A DNA stretch of 64,000 nt from Sulfurirhabdus sp043759595 (GTDB lineage Bacteria > Pseudomonadota > Gammaproteobacteria > Burkholderiales > SMCO01). Position numbers and translations under genes: made by a program. Location: the NCBI GenBank assembly GCA_043759595.1, contig JAYVLG010000077.1:9681-73680 (forward strand). The letters are read 5' to 3'. Below the pieces are notes generated by a model, which saw only the letters and a list, made by a program, of their open reading frames with translations, was not told the DNA's origin and searched no databases. Each line of letters begins with the position of its first letter. Within the stretch, counting starts at the first letter, position 1. Positions 52,348-60,654 of this stretch are shown one piece after another.

Positions 52348-53121
52348 TTGCGTATTATATCCTTGAATCTGAATGGTGTCCGCTCGGCGGCTACCAAAGG
52401 TTTTTTTCAATGGATGCCTAAGCAGAACGCTGATGTTATTTGTGTCCAGGAATTAAAGGCGCAAGCAGCTGATATGCGCCCTGAAATGCTCCAGCCTGAT
52501 GGATATCACGGTTATTTTCATTATGCTGAAAAAAAAGGCTATAGCGGGGTGGGCATTTATTCCAGGAAAAAGCCTGATCAGGTGATAGAAGGGCTCGGCA
52601 CACCGGATATTGACAGTGAGGGGCGTTATATTCAAGCTGATTTTGGGAATTTAAGCGTGATATCGCTGTATTTACCTTCGGGTTCCAGTGGCGAAGAGCG
52701 GCAGACAGTAAAATTCAGTTTTATGCAGCGTTTCATGCCTCACCTAATTGCATTGAAGACAAGCGGGCGGGAAGTGGTGTTGTGTGGCGACTGGAATATA
52801 GCCCATAAACAAATTGATCTTAAAAACTGGCGAGGTAATCAGAAAAATTCCGGATTTTTGCCTGAAGAACGTGACTGGCTGAGTGAGTTATTTGACAAAG
52901 TGGGTTTTGTGGATGTATTTCGCTGCATTAATCAGGAAGAAGATCAATTCACCTGGTGGTCGAATCGTGGGCAGGCATGGGCCAAAAATGTGGGGTGGCG
53001 AATCGATTATCACATCACCACGCCAGGAATCGCAAAGTTGGCAAAAAGTGCTGCTATCTATAAAGAAGAGCGTTTCTCGGATCATGCACCGCTGACCATA
53101 GATTATGACTACGAATTCTGA
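52348..53121 (+). CDS. xth: exodeoxyribonuclease III
   Basis: The 257-residue enzyme has LNLNGVRSAATKGFFQWM, the acidic VICVQELKAQ (metal Glu), the GDWNIAHKQIDLKNW catalytic block with Asp and Asn, and the final SDHAPLTIDYD with Asp-His. It is the AP endonuclease and 3'-5' exonuclease of base excision repair. I take TTG at 52348 as the start with GGGAG just before. The ATG at 52315 would overlap the pyrE start codon and adds residues unlike the family. Confidence 0.93.
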   Translation: MRIISLNLNGVRSAATKGFFQWMPKQNADVICVQELKAQAADMRPEMLQPDGYHGYFHYAEKKGYSGVGIYSRKKPDQVIEGLGTPDIDSEGRYIQADFGNLSVISLYLPSGSSGEERQTVKFSFMQRFMPHLIALKTSGREVVLCGDWNIAHKQIDLKNWRGNQKNSGFLPEERDWLSELFDKVGFVDVFRCINQEEDQFTWWSNRGQAWAKNVGWRIDYHITTPGIAKLAKSAAIYKEERFSDHAPLTIDYDYEF

Positions 53122-54364
53122 GTCGGCTGTCACCCGTTCACCAATGAACATGCTGCGAACCATTTTCAGCGGACGAATGCTGGTTGCATTTGTGATGGGT
53201 TTTTCATGTGGACTGCCCTTATTGCTAACAGGTTCTGTCTTGCAGGCCTGGATGAGGGAAGAAGGCGTCGACTTGAGCGTGATCGGTTTATTTGCGCTTG
53301 TTGGATTGCCGTACACCTTGAAATTTCTGTGGGCACCGATTTTAGATCGCTTCACGTTACCGTTATTTGGCCGTCGGCGTGGTTGGTTATTACTGGCGCA
53401 GCTGGCGCTAATGTTATCTTTGCTGGGGTTCAGTTTTACCAGCCCCTCGCAAAATCCCTGGTTATTGGCATTTGTTGCCATGATGGTCACTTTTTTTTCT
53501 GCGTCACAAGATATTGTGGTGGATGCCTACCGGCGCGAAGATCTTGCTGACCGAGAATTGGGGCTGGGATCCTCCATGTACGTAAACGGTTATCGGCTGG
53601 GAATGTTGCTGGCGGGCGGGGGTGGGCTGATATTGGCAGATCATATGCCTTTTTCGGTGGTTTATCAGCTCATGGCGATCAGTGTGCTGGTTGGCGTGAT
53701 GACAACATTGCTGGCAAGAGAACCGGTAGTAGCAGAAGGGACACCTAAAACACTGAGATCGGCCGTCATTGACCCGTTTGTAGAATATTTTCAGCGGGAT
53801 GGCGCAATCATGTTTTTAGCGTTTATTTTGCTTTACAAGTTGGGCGACACCATGGCTAGCGCAATTACGACACCGTTTTATCTTGATTTGGGATTTTCCA
53901 AAACCGAAATTGGAGCAGTCGTAAAGTTATTCGGATTCTGGGCTACGATAGCGGGGGGATTTTTGGGTGGCCTGTTTATTTTGCGTATGGGAATTAACCG
54001 TGCTTTATGGCTATTCGGGTTTTTGCAAATGGCTTCTACCTTCGGGTTTGTGCTGTTGGCACATATCGGTCATGAGGTGGCTGCATTGGCAGCGGTCGTT
54101 GCTTTCGAAAACTTTACGGGGGGCATGGGGACGGCCGCATTTGTGGGGTTTATGGGGGCACTTACTGATAAGCGGTTTACAGCCACTCAATATGCGCTGC
54201 TCAGCAGTTTAATGGGTGTGCCCCGTGTAATTGCTTCCGCGCCGACAGGCTTAATGGCCGAAATGATGGGATGGCCTGGTTTCTTTATTTTTTGCACGTT
54301 GATTGCCTTGCCTGGCTTATGGATCTTGAATCGCTTTGCGCCTTTACGGGAAAGTAAATCGTGA
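53105..54364 (+). CDS. ampG: AmpG-like MFS transporter
   Basis: The 419-residue protein has about twelve membrane helices and the AmpG-like start FVMGFSCGLPLLLTGSVLQA with LGLPYTLKFLWAPILDRF-type text (VGLPYTLKFLWAPILDRF) and SASQDIVVDAYRRE. AmpG takes anhydro-muropeptides back into the cell. The family assignment is by these motifs; transport specificity is not proven. It overlaps xth by 17 bases and precedes a TauE/SafE-like gene. Confidence 0.85.
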   Translation: MTTNSESAVTRSPMNMLRTIFSGRMLVAFVMGFSCGLPLLLTGSVLQAWMREEGVDLSVIGLFALVGLPYTLKFLWAPILDRFTLPLFGRRRGWLLLAQLALMLSLLGFSFTSPSQNPWLLAFVAMMVTFFSASQDIVVDAYRREDLADRELGLGSSMYVNGYRLGMLLAGGGGLILADHMPFSVVYQLMAISVLVGVMTTLLAREPVVAEGTPKTLRSAVIDPFVEYFQRDGAIMFLAFILLYKLGDTMASAITTPFYLDLGFSKTEIGAVVKLFGFWATIAGGFLGGLFILRMGINRALWLFGFLQMASTFGFVLLAHIGHEVAALAAVVAFENFTGGMGTAAFVGFMGALTDKRFTATQYALLSSLMGVPRVIASAPTGLMAEMMGWPGFFIFCTLIALPGLWILNRFAPLRESKS

Positions 54365-54374
54365 CCCCCCTCTT

Positions 54375-55046
54375 ATGTTAGTCGAAACGAGCATTTTTGC
54401 GATTTTTCTGGTTGGTTTGCTGGGCGGTACGCATTGTGTCGGCATGTGCGGAGGTATTGTCACCGCATTGTCTATGCAATTGCCCGGCCAAAAAGCAAAT
54501 GTCGGATATCTGATTGCTTATAATATCGGGAGAATCACAACATATACTGTTGTAGGTGTGATAGCGGGTGCAGCAGGTTCAAGTGTGCTTTTGTTGAAGG
54601 GATTTCTGCCCGTACAACAGTTTCTGTATGTGCTGGCAAATTTGATGCTGGTGATGCTTGGTCTGTACCTGGCCGGAATCTGGCATGCCGTGGTTTATAT
54701 TGAACGAGTGGGTGGCATTGTCTGGAAGCGCTTGCAACCCTGTATGGGGAAGTTGTTGCCGGTCAAGTCGATTCCCCGTGCCTTTGTTGTGGGAACCATA
54801 TGGGGGTGGTTACCTTGCGGTCTGGTATATAGTGTTCTGGTGAGCGCGCTGGCTAGCGGAAACGCGTTGCATGGCGCGATGCTGATGCTGGCTTTCGGAT
54901 TAGGAACACTTCCCAATTTGCTGGCTATGGGATTTTTTGCCCAGAACCTCAAGACCTGGCTTCAAAATAAGTACACGCGCCTTGCAGCAGGGTTGCTGGT
55001 AGTTGGCTTTGGTTTGTGGGGACTTATACGCTTTGCGATGAGCTAG
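54375..55046 (+). CDS. TauE/SafE-like membrane protein with HCVGMCGG motif
   Basis: The 223-residue polytopic protein has about six helices and begins FLVGLLGGTHCVGMCGGIVT, the HCxGMCGG motif of the small SafE/UreH-like transporter branch. A second half repeats the fold with WGWLPCGLVYSVL. Such proteins sit near cytochrome oxidase or copper genes in many bacteria and may handle a metal or sulfur compound, but here the neighbours give no clue. The ATG at 54375 is chosen because the longer frame would overlap ampG by 29 bases. Confidence 0.85.
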   Translation: MLVETSIFAIFLVGLLGGTHCVGMCGGIVTALSMQLPGQKANVGYLIAYNIGRITTYTVVGVIAGAAGSSVLLLKGFLPVQQFLYVLANLMLVMLGLYLAGIWHAVVYIERVGGIVWKRLQPCMGKLLPVKSIPRAFVVGTIWGWLPCGLVYSVLVSALASGNALHGAMLMLAFGLGTLPNLLAMGFFAQNLKTWLQNKYTRLAAGLLVVGFGLWGLIRFAMS

Positions 55047-55097
55047 TAAAGTGCTTTGCTCTGTTATGAACATGTGCACATAAAACAACAGCTGGTA

Positions 55098-55226
55098 TCA
55101 CCGCAGAGGCGCGGAGGAAAATCACGCGTGAACTGAGCACGCAGAGTTGCAGTTTCCAAGTAAAAAACATCACTGAAGTACCGAGAAGCGGTGTTTTACC
55201 TCTGCGTCTCCGCGCCTCTGTGGTGA
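55098..55226. repeat. intergenic inverted repeat with long loop
   Basis: TCACCGCAGAGGCGCGGAG (55098-55116) pairs with CTCCGCGCCTCTGTGGTGA (55208-55226), differing at one position. About 90 bases separate the arms, and further copies of the GCAGAG word occur between them. It lies between a TauE/SafE-like gene and a DUF4426 gene that converge on it. The TCACC(A/G)CAGAG text resembles a dispersed intergenic repeat word seen in many bacterial genomes. It may be a structured RNA end or a mobile repeat remnant. Confidence 0.6.
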
Positions 55227-55250
55227 ACTGCATGGGTTAAAAATACCATG

Positions 55251-55685
55251 CTAACGGAAATATTGTTGCTTAAATTCAATATCATGCGCCTTGCTTTCAC
55301 CTTGAGGTTTGACCTTGACGGTAAAAGTCATGGTATCTGGCGGGCTGACGCGGAAGTCCCCAAGATAATAAATCGCATTGCCTTCCTGCACTTCCCGCAT
55401 GGTCAGACTGCTTAATTGGGCGCTCATGTTGGTTGCACTGGCAGTGATTTCTGCTTTGATCGGTTGACCTACACCCAGTTTGTTTTTCTTCAGCACGGCT
55501 ATGGTTAATAACCCCCTGTTTTTACTGCGTTCCAGCTTGTAGGATTTAGCGACATCCGGCGTGAGATCGTCTGTTGAGATAGCGTTGAAATGGACTTCAA
55601 TGTCGCCAAATGTCTGTGACCGTTCAGCAAATGCCGAACCCGATGCGATGAAAGCTAAGGCAAATAGCGCAAGGCGTTTTTTCAT
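55251..55685 (-). CDS. DUF4426 domain periplasmic protein
   Basis: The 144-residue protein has a signal peptide (MKKRLALFALAFIASGSAFA) and beta-strand-rich DUF4426 body, with FGDIEVHFNAISTDDLTPDV and IYYLGDFRVSPPDTMTFTVK. I start at ATG 55685 because the signal begins there. It is adjacent to metWX but its family is unstudied; the function is unknown. Confidence 0.88.
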   Translation of the reverse strand: MKKRLALFALAFIASGSAFAERSQTFGDIEVHFNAISTDDLTPDVAKSYKLERSKNRGLLTIAVLKKNKLGVGQPIKAEITASATNMSAQLSSLTMREVQEGNAIYYLGDFRVSPPDTMTFTVKVKPQGESKAHDIEFKQQYFR

Positions 55686-55783
55686 GATTATTCCCGTGTT
55701 TGATTGTATTGATACGGTCAGTATAGACAATCTCTGGCTATTCGCAATCAGGCCAAACCCGTCAAACAAAGCACACGATCAGG

Positions 55784-56386
55784 TCAAGACTGTTGTTCGA
55801 AGCGATAAACAGCCAGATTGCCGAGAAGATTTGGGAGGAAATTGACGGTTTTGCCTTCATGCATAACGGTTCGTTCGAGGATATGCACGCCATGCTCATG
55901 GCAGAAACTTTCAAAGTCCTTTAACGTGCACAGGTGGATGTTCGGCGTATCAAACCATTGGTAGGGTAAGTTTTCGGAAACAGGCATACGTCCCTGTATA
56001 ACTTGCAAACGATGATGCCAGTAGCCAAAGTTAGGGAAAGTGACTATGCCTTCTTTGCCTACACGCAGCATTTCTCTCACGATCCGTTCGGTATGTTCAA
56101 TGGCCTGGAGAGTCTGGGAAAGAATAACGTAATCGAATGAGTGGGATTCAAAACCGGAAAGGCCCGCCTCCAGATCCATCTGAATGACATTAACGCCATT
56201 TTTGACGCTGGCCAATATGTTGGCATCTTCGATTTCAACACCATAGCCACGGATATTGCGTGTTGTTTTGAGATACTTGAGCAGGGCGCCATCACCACAA
56301 CCTAAATCCAGGACTTTTGCACCGGGTTTGATCCACTGCGAAATGGTAGCAAAATCTGCCCGTTGATTGCTTTGCAGAGCTGTCAT
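55784..56386 (-). CDS. metW: methionine biosynthesis protein MetW
   Basis: The 200-residue methyltransferase-fold protein has a SAM motif VLDLGCGDGALLKYL, and DYVILSQTLQAIEHTERIV in the middle, as in MetW. It accompanies MetX in many Proteobacteria and is needed with it for homoserine acylation, possibly as a stabilising partner. Its start overlaps the metX stop by four bases, so the two are coupled. Confidence 0.94.
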   Translation of the reverse strand: MTALQSNQRADFATISQWIKPGAKVLDLGCGDGALLKYLKTTRNIRGYGVEIEDANILASVKNGVNVIQMDLEAGLSGFESHSFDYVILSQTLQAIEHTERIVREMLRVGKEGIVTFPNFGYWHHRLQVIQGRMPVSENLPYQWFDTPNIHLCTLKDFESFCHEHGVHILERTVMHEGKTVNFLPNLLGNLAVYRFEQQS

Positions 56387-57525
56387 TTTGCAGCTCCCAG
56401 GGAAATATTGTTCATGTAAGCGCGTACTACGTCGTGGTAGTAAGGGTCTACAATCAGGAAGGCGTCATGTCCATGGCTGGAAGTGATCTCTGCGTAACTG
56501 ACGTTGCGTTCGTTATCCAGCAGTGCCTGAACGATCTCACGGGAGCGTTCTGGTGCAAAGCGCCAGTCAGTAGTGAATGAAACCACCAGAAAATTAGCCG
56601 TTGCGGGTTTTAATGCGTCGCTCAGGCTGCCATTTTGATGGTGATGTGTGGGATCAAAATAGTCGAGCGCTTTGGTCATCAACAAGTAGGTGTTCGCATC
56701 AAAGGTACCCGCGAATTTATCGCCTTGGTAGCGCAAGTAGGATTCAATTTCAAATTCCACATCAAAACCATAATTGAAGATACCGGAACGCAACAGCCGC
56801 CCGAATTTTGTTCCCATTACGTCACCAGATAAGTAAGTAATGTGCCCCAGCATTCTGGCCAAACGCAGGCCGCGCTTTGGCTTGACATTATGGGCGTAAA
56901 AATCTCCCCCATGAAAATCAGGATCAGTCAAAATGGCCTGGCGAGCAACATCGTTAAATGCAATGTTTTGAGCAGTCAGGTTGGGAGCGGCAGCGATCAC
57001 AAGCGCATTTTTAACACGGTCGGGATAAGCAATCGTCCATTGTAATGCCTGCATGCCACCCAGGCTGCCACCTACTACAGCAGCAAATTGAAATATGCCT
57101 AGCTGGTCAGCCAGGCGGGTATGGCTTTCAACCCAATCTTCCACGGTTACTACAGGGAAGCTGGCGCCAAAAGGTTTTCCTGTCTTCGGGTTGATACTGG
57201 CCGGGCCGGTTGATCCGTGGCAGCCACCCAGATTGTTGACGCCGATGACAAAAAACTGATTGGTGTCGATGGGTTTGCCAGGGCCGATCATGTTGTCCCA
57301 CCAGCCAGGCGCTTTGTCATGCTCGGTATAGAACCCGGCTATGTGATGATTGCCTGAAAGCGCGTGGCAGATCAATATAGCGTTGGATTTGTCAGCGTTG
57401 AGGGTACCGTAGGTTTCATATACCAGGTCGTAAGTCTCTATCACCGCCCCGCTTTTGAGCTTGAGAGGGGTAGAGAAGTGGGCCACTTGCGGCGAAACTA
57501 TACCAATGGATGAAGAATCTTGCAT
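56383..57525 (-). CDS. metX: homoserine O-acyltransferase
   Basis: The 380-residue alpha/beta-hydrolase-fold enzyme has VVGGSLGGMQALQW (nucleophile Ser), the NLGGCHGSTGPASINPKTG block, and SSHGHDAFLI (catalytic His and Asp region). It acylates homoserine in methionine synthesis; proteobacterial members may use succinyl-CoA rather than acetyl-CoA, so I leave the acyl group open. The ATG at 57525 is used; the codon before it is TTG. The start is only 19 bases from the divergent 57545 gene. Confidence 0.95.
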   Translation of the reverse strand: MQDSSSIGIVSPQVAHFSTPLKLKSGAVIETYDLVYETYGTLNADKSNAILICHALSGNHHIAGFYTEHDKAPGWWDNMIGPGKPIDTNQFFVIGVNNLGGCHGSTGPASINPKTGKPFGASFPVVTVEDWVESHTRLADQLGIFQFAAVVGGSLGGMQALQWTIAYPDRVKNALVIAAAPNLTAQNIAFNDVARQAILTDPDFHGGDFYAHNVKPKRGLRLARMLGHITYLSGDVMGTKFGRLLRSGIFNYGFDVEFEIESYLRYQGDKFAGTFDANTYLLMTKALDYFDPTHHHQNGSLSDALKPATANFLVVSFTTDWRFAPERSREIVQALLDNERNVSYAEITSSHGHDAFLIVDPYYHDVVRAYMNNISLGAAK

Positions 57526-57544
57526 CAATGTTTATAATTCAAAT

Positions 57545-58000
57545 ATGTTGAACGCAATTATATCGTTATTTCGACCAAACCCCACAGCTTTGCGTGATCA
57601 ATTCCTCCGGCGCTTTGCTGGTAAGACCATAATTGTGCATCAAGGGCTTGGTATTGGCTGGGTGAGCGAGTTGCACAAAGAGGCTGGCGGGGGTGGGCAT
57701 TTTCGCCTTAATATCACTAAAGCCCCTGGTAAACGCCCCACGCCGATCGAATGGGTGGTGCATCACTGGATTATTCCCCAAAATCTGCCGCTGCCTCTTC
57801 TGGTTAAAGTAGAACAGGATATTCTTTATATCAGACATCTCACCCGTAGCGGCAGTCCCGTTCATCCTTCTGAAATAAACTGGATGCAGGATGAGTTTCC
57901 TGATCGCTGGCACGCTGCTTTACGTCCGAGCGGAAAAGGGTTTTTGCCCGAAAAAGGGATGCCCGTTTCCGAGAATGACATCACATTTGATGTTGAATAG
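57545..58000 (+). CDS. protein of unknown function, 151 aa
   Basis: I do not recognise the family. The product is soluble, with a Trp/His/Pro-rich core (IEWVVHHWIIPQNLPLPLLV) and no signal peptide or membrane helix. Codon use is like the neighbours. It starts at ATG 57545, divergent from metX at 19 bases, and ends 15 bases before the converging ptsI. A longer frame through the metX start region is unlikely. Confidence 0.7.
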   Translation: MLNAIISLFRPNPTALRDQFLRRFAGKTIIVHQGLGIGWVSELHKEAGGGGHFRLNITKAPGKRPTPIEWVVHHWIIPQNLPLPLLVKVEQDILYIRHLTRSGSPVHPSEINWMQDEFPDRWHAALRPSGKGFLPEKGMPVSENDITFDVE

Positions 58001-58015
58001 CCTTAACCCAAAAAA

Positions 58016-59740
58016 TCAGGCATTCAATTTGTACAGCAGTGAATACATTCGTTCAGATTCGTCGGTTTTAAGCATTTTATTCACCAGAATAGCAATATCC
58101 GGCAGGCTGGTTTTGAGGATATTCTGTTTGACTGACGGTAAATGCGTCGGATGCATGGAAAATATCCGCAACCCCAGCCCCAGCATCAAGCGTGTAAGCG
58201 TAGCATCTCCCGCCATTTCACCGCAGACTGATACCGGGATGCCAGCCTTGTCTGCGCTGCGAATCGTGTGGGCCAGCAACTGCAGGATAGCAGGGTGCAG
58301 AGGGTCATAAAGGTGCGCAACTGAGTCATCGGTTCGGTCGATCGCCAGCGTGTACTGGATCAGGTCATTGGTGCCGATTGACAGAAAATCGAGTTTCTTT
58401 GCAAAAGCCTGGGCGGCAAGCGCAGCAGCTGGAATCTCGATCATCCCGCCGATCTTGATGGCGGCATTGAATGGAATATTGGCATTCGCCAGATTCTGCT
58501 TTGCGTGTTCAATAAGGTGGAATGACTGGTTTAATTCCGATAAATTGGACAGCATGGGAATCAGGATTTGTATATTCCCGTAATGAGATGCGCGTAAAAT
58601 AGCACGCAGCTGGGTATGGAACATTTGCGGTTCAGCCAGGCACAACCGGATTGCACGCAAACCCAATGCCGGATTTGTGCCGCTGCTGGTTGCACCGTTG
58701 AGTTGCTTGTCTGCCCCTAAATCCAGTGTACGGATAGTGACCGGCAAACCTTTCATGTCTTCTGCTACTTTGCGATAAGCCAGGAACTGTTCTTCTTCGT
58801 CGGGTAAATCATCGCGGTTCAAAAACAAAAATTCGCTGCGAAATAAGCCAATACCCGTTGCGCCTGCTTCCCTGACTTTAGTGATGTCCTGAGGCAGTTC
58901 AATGTTAGCCTGCAATTCAATCTGGGTGCCATCGAGCGTTGTAGCCCGTGCAGTTTTGAGACGTTTAAGTTTCTGTTTTTCCAGTTCATACTGGTTTTGC
59001 CGTAACCTGTATTCAGCCAGTACATGCTTGTCAGGATTGACGATAATGACGCCCTGGGCGCCATCTACAATCAGGAGTTCCTGCTCGCGGATGATCTGTC
59101 TGGCATGATGCAGTGCCATGACCGACGGGATATTCAGGCTGCGCGCAACAATCGCTGTGTGGGAAGTTGTACCCCCCACATCGGTAATGAATGCAGCAAA
59201 CTGATGCCGTTTGAAAAGGATCATATCAGCGGGGCTTAAATCATGGGCCACCAGGATGCTGCTTTGTTCCGGGCTGACTGAAGCATGCGCATGGCTGGGA
59301 TGGCCGAGCAGCGCTTTGAGTACCCGCTCCACAACCTGAATGACGTCAGCTTTGCGTTCGCGCAGATAGCTGTCTTCAATTTCCTCAAACTGTGCCAGCA
59401 GCGAGTCCATCTGCTGTTTGAGTGCCCACTCGGCGTTACACTGCTGGGACTCGATCAGTTCTTTAGGGGCTTGAGATAAAGTTGAGTCATTCAGGATCAT
59501 CAGATGCATATCCAGAAATGCATCAAATTCTGCCGGCGCACTGGCCGGAATATGTTCCCGCAATGCCTCCATTTCCTGGCGGGTAGTTTCTATTGCAGCA
59601 TCGAAGCGTGCGACTTCTTCTCCGATGTTTTGCTTAGGCAGAACGTAATGGGCCACTTCCAGTGCAACCTGAGATACCAGATGGGCATAGCCAATTGCAA
59701 TGCCGCCAGATACACCTGTTCCGTGGACGGTGAAGCTCAT
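58016..59740 (-). CDS. ptsI: PTS phosphoenolpyruvate-protein phosphotransferase (enzyme I)
   Basis: The 574-residue enzyme begins GTGVSGGIAIGYAHLV and has the phospho-His194 in GGTTSHTAIVARSLNIPSV, the PEP-binding GLFRSEFLFLNRD and IPVSVCGEMAGD. It takes phosphate from PEP and gives it to HPr. I chose ATG at 59740 with GGGAG upstream; the longer frame overlaps HPr. It is the last of an EIIA-HPr-EI unit that lacks EIIB and EIIC, so it probably has a regulatory role. Confidence 0.95.
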   Translation of the reverse strand: MSFTVHGTGVSGGIAIGYAHLVSQVALEVAHYVLPKQNIGEEVARFDAAIETTRQEMEALREHIPASAPAEFDAFLDMHLMILNDSTLSQAPKELIESQQCNAEWALKQQMDSLLAQFEEIEDSYLRERKADVIQVVERVLKALLGHPSHAHASVSPEQSSILVAHDLSPADMILFKRHQFAAFITDVGGTTSHTAIVARSLNIPSVMALHHARQIIREQELLIVDGAQGVIIVNPDKHVLAEYRLRQNQYELEKQKLKRLKTARATTLDGTQIELQANIELPQDITKVREAGATGIGLFRSEFLFLNRDDLPDEEEQFLAYRKVAEDMKGLPVTIRTLDLGADKQLNGATSSGTNPALGLRAIRLCLAEPQMFHTQLRAILRASHYGNIQILIPMLSNLSELNQSFHLIEHAKQNLANANIPFNAAIKIGGMIEIPAAALAAQAFAKKLDFLSIGTNDLIQYTLAIDRTDDSVAHLYDPLHPAILQLLAHTIRSADKAGIPVSVCGEMAGDATLTRLMLGLGLRIFSMHPTHLPSVKQNILKTSLPDIAILVNKMLKTDESERMYSLLYKLNA

Positions 59741-59795
59741 CAATACTCCCTGTGAATGTGCGTGCGCATAATTCTTGCCAAGCGAGAATGCCTGA

Positions 59796-60065
59796 TCATT
59801 CCCCTTCCCCAAAGCGGTCTTGAATAAGTTCTACCAGTGCGTTCATGGCCACTTGTTCGTCCGCACCAGTTGTTTCAATCCCAATCGTCGAGCCTTTGCT
59901 GGCTGCCAGCATCATGACCCCCATGATGCTTTTTGCATTCACGCGCTTATTGTTGCGAGACAGCCAGATATCGCTTTGAAATTTACTGGCTGTTTGGGTA
60001 AGTTTTGCAGAAGCGCGGGCATGAAGTCCCAGTTTGTTTATTATTTCAATCTCTTGTTGCAACAT
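59796..60065 (-). CDS. ptsH: HPr phosphocarrier protein
   Basis: The 89-residue protein has His15 in LGLHARASA and Ser46 in AKSIMGVM, the two phosphorylation sites. The Ser46 neighbourhood fits control by an HPr kinase, though hprK is not in this window. It overlaps the EIIA gene by 20 bases. Confidence 0.96.
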   Translation of the reverse strand: MLQQEIEIINKLGLHARASAKLTQTASKFQSDIWLSRNNKRVNAKSIMGVMMLAASKGSTIGIETTGADEQVAMNALVELIQDRFGEGE

Positions 60066-60459
60066 TGCATGCTTCCATAGTGATATTGATGATACCTTCG
60101 TGACCGCCGCTTAATGCCTTTTCAGTCAATTTTGCCAAGGGTTCTTCGCGATAAGTAAGCGCTCGCACCAGCATGGGAAGATTGACGCCGGCTATCCCTT
60201 CCACCGTGCCTGGGTCCAGGAGATGGCAAATTATGTTGCAGGGAGTCGCACCATAAATATCGTTAAAAATGAGTACCCCGTCTCCAGTGTCAAGCTGGTT
60301 AACCAGTTCGCGAGCTTGCGTCAAGATGGTAACGGGATCATCATGCACAGTGACACTAAGTTGCATCAGATTCGGCGGGCGGCTACCCATTACATGGCTG
60401 GCACAATGAATCAGGCTTTCGCCAAGTGTGCCATGGGCCACGATTAATATACCTATCAT
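60046..60459 (-). CDS. PTS EIIA, mannose/fructose type
   Basis: The 137-residue protein has the phospho-His9 in ILIVAHGTLGESL and the FNDIYGATPCNI block of ManX-type EIIA. Without EIIB or EIIC in the cluster it cannot move sugar; in Betaproteobacteria such stand-alone EIIA proteins are part of regulatory PTS branches. It is the first gene of the unit, with a promoter-like motif at 60517-60544. Confidence 0.92.
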   Translation of the reverse strand: MIGILIVAHGTLGESLIHCASHVMGSRPPNLMQLSVTVHDDPVTILTQARELVNQLDTGDGVLIFNDIYGATPCNIICHLLDPGTVEGIAGVNLPMLVRALTYREEPLAKLTEKALSGGHEGIINITMEACNVATRD

Positions 60460-60516
60460 GTTGTACCTGCTTCTAAAATAGTGCTGTAAAGCAAATTTCT
60501 TTGTAATAAAGGAATC

Positions 60517-60544
60517 ATATTAAACTGTATGCGCTTTTACTCAA
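60517..60544 (-). promoter_or_regulatory. candidate promoter for the PTS unit
   Basis: On the minus strand TTGAGT (60539-60544) and TAATAT (60517-60522) are 16 bases apart, 58 bases upstream of the EIIA start. Each hexamer matches four of six consensus positions. The 195-base gap to apbE is otherwise without a gene or strong hairpin. Confidence 0.3.
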
Positions 60545-60654
60545 AGATGTGCAAAGCGCAATGCCCCAGTACTGATTATGTTTAACGTTAAGGGCAATAG
60601 CCGGGAAGCTTGATTGTATCGCAATAACCATCAGGATCAGGGTAAAAATGACGC

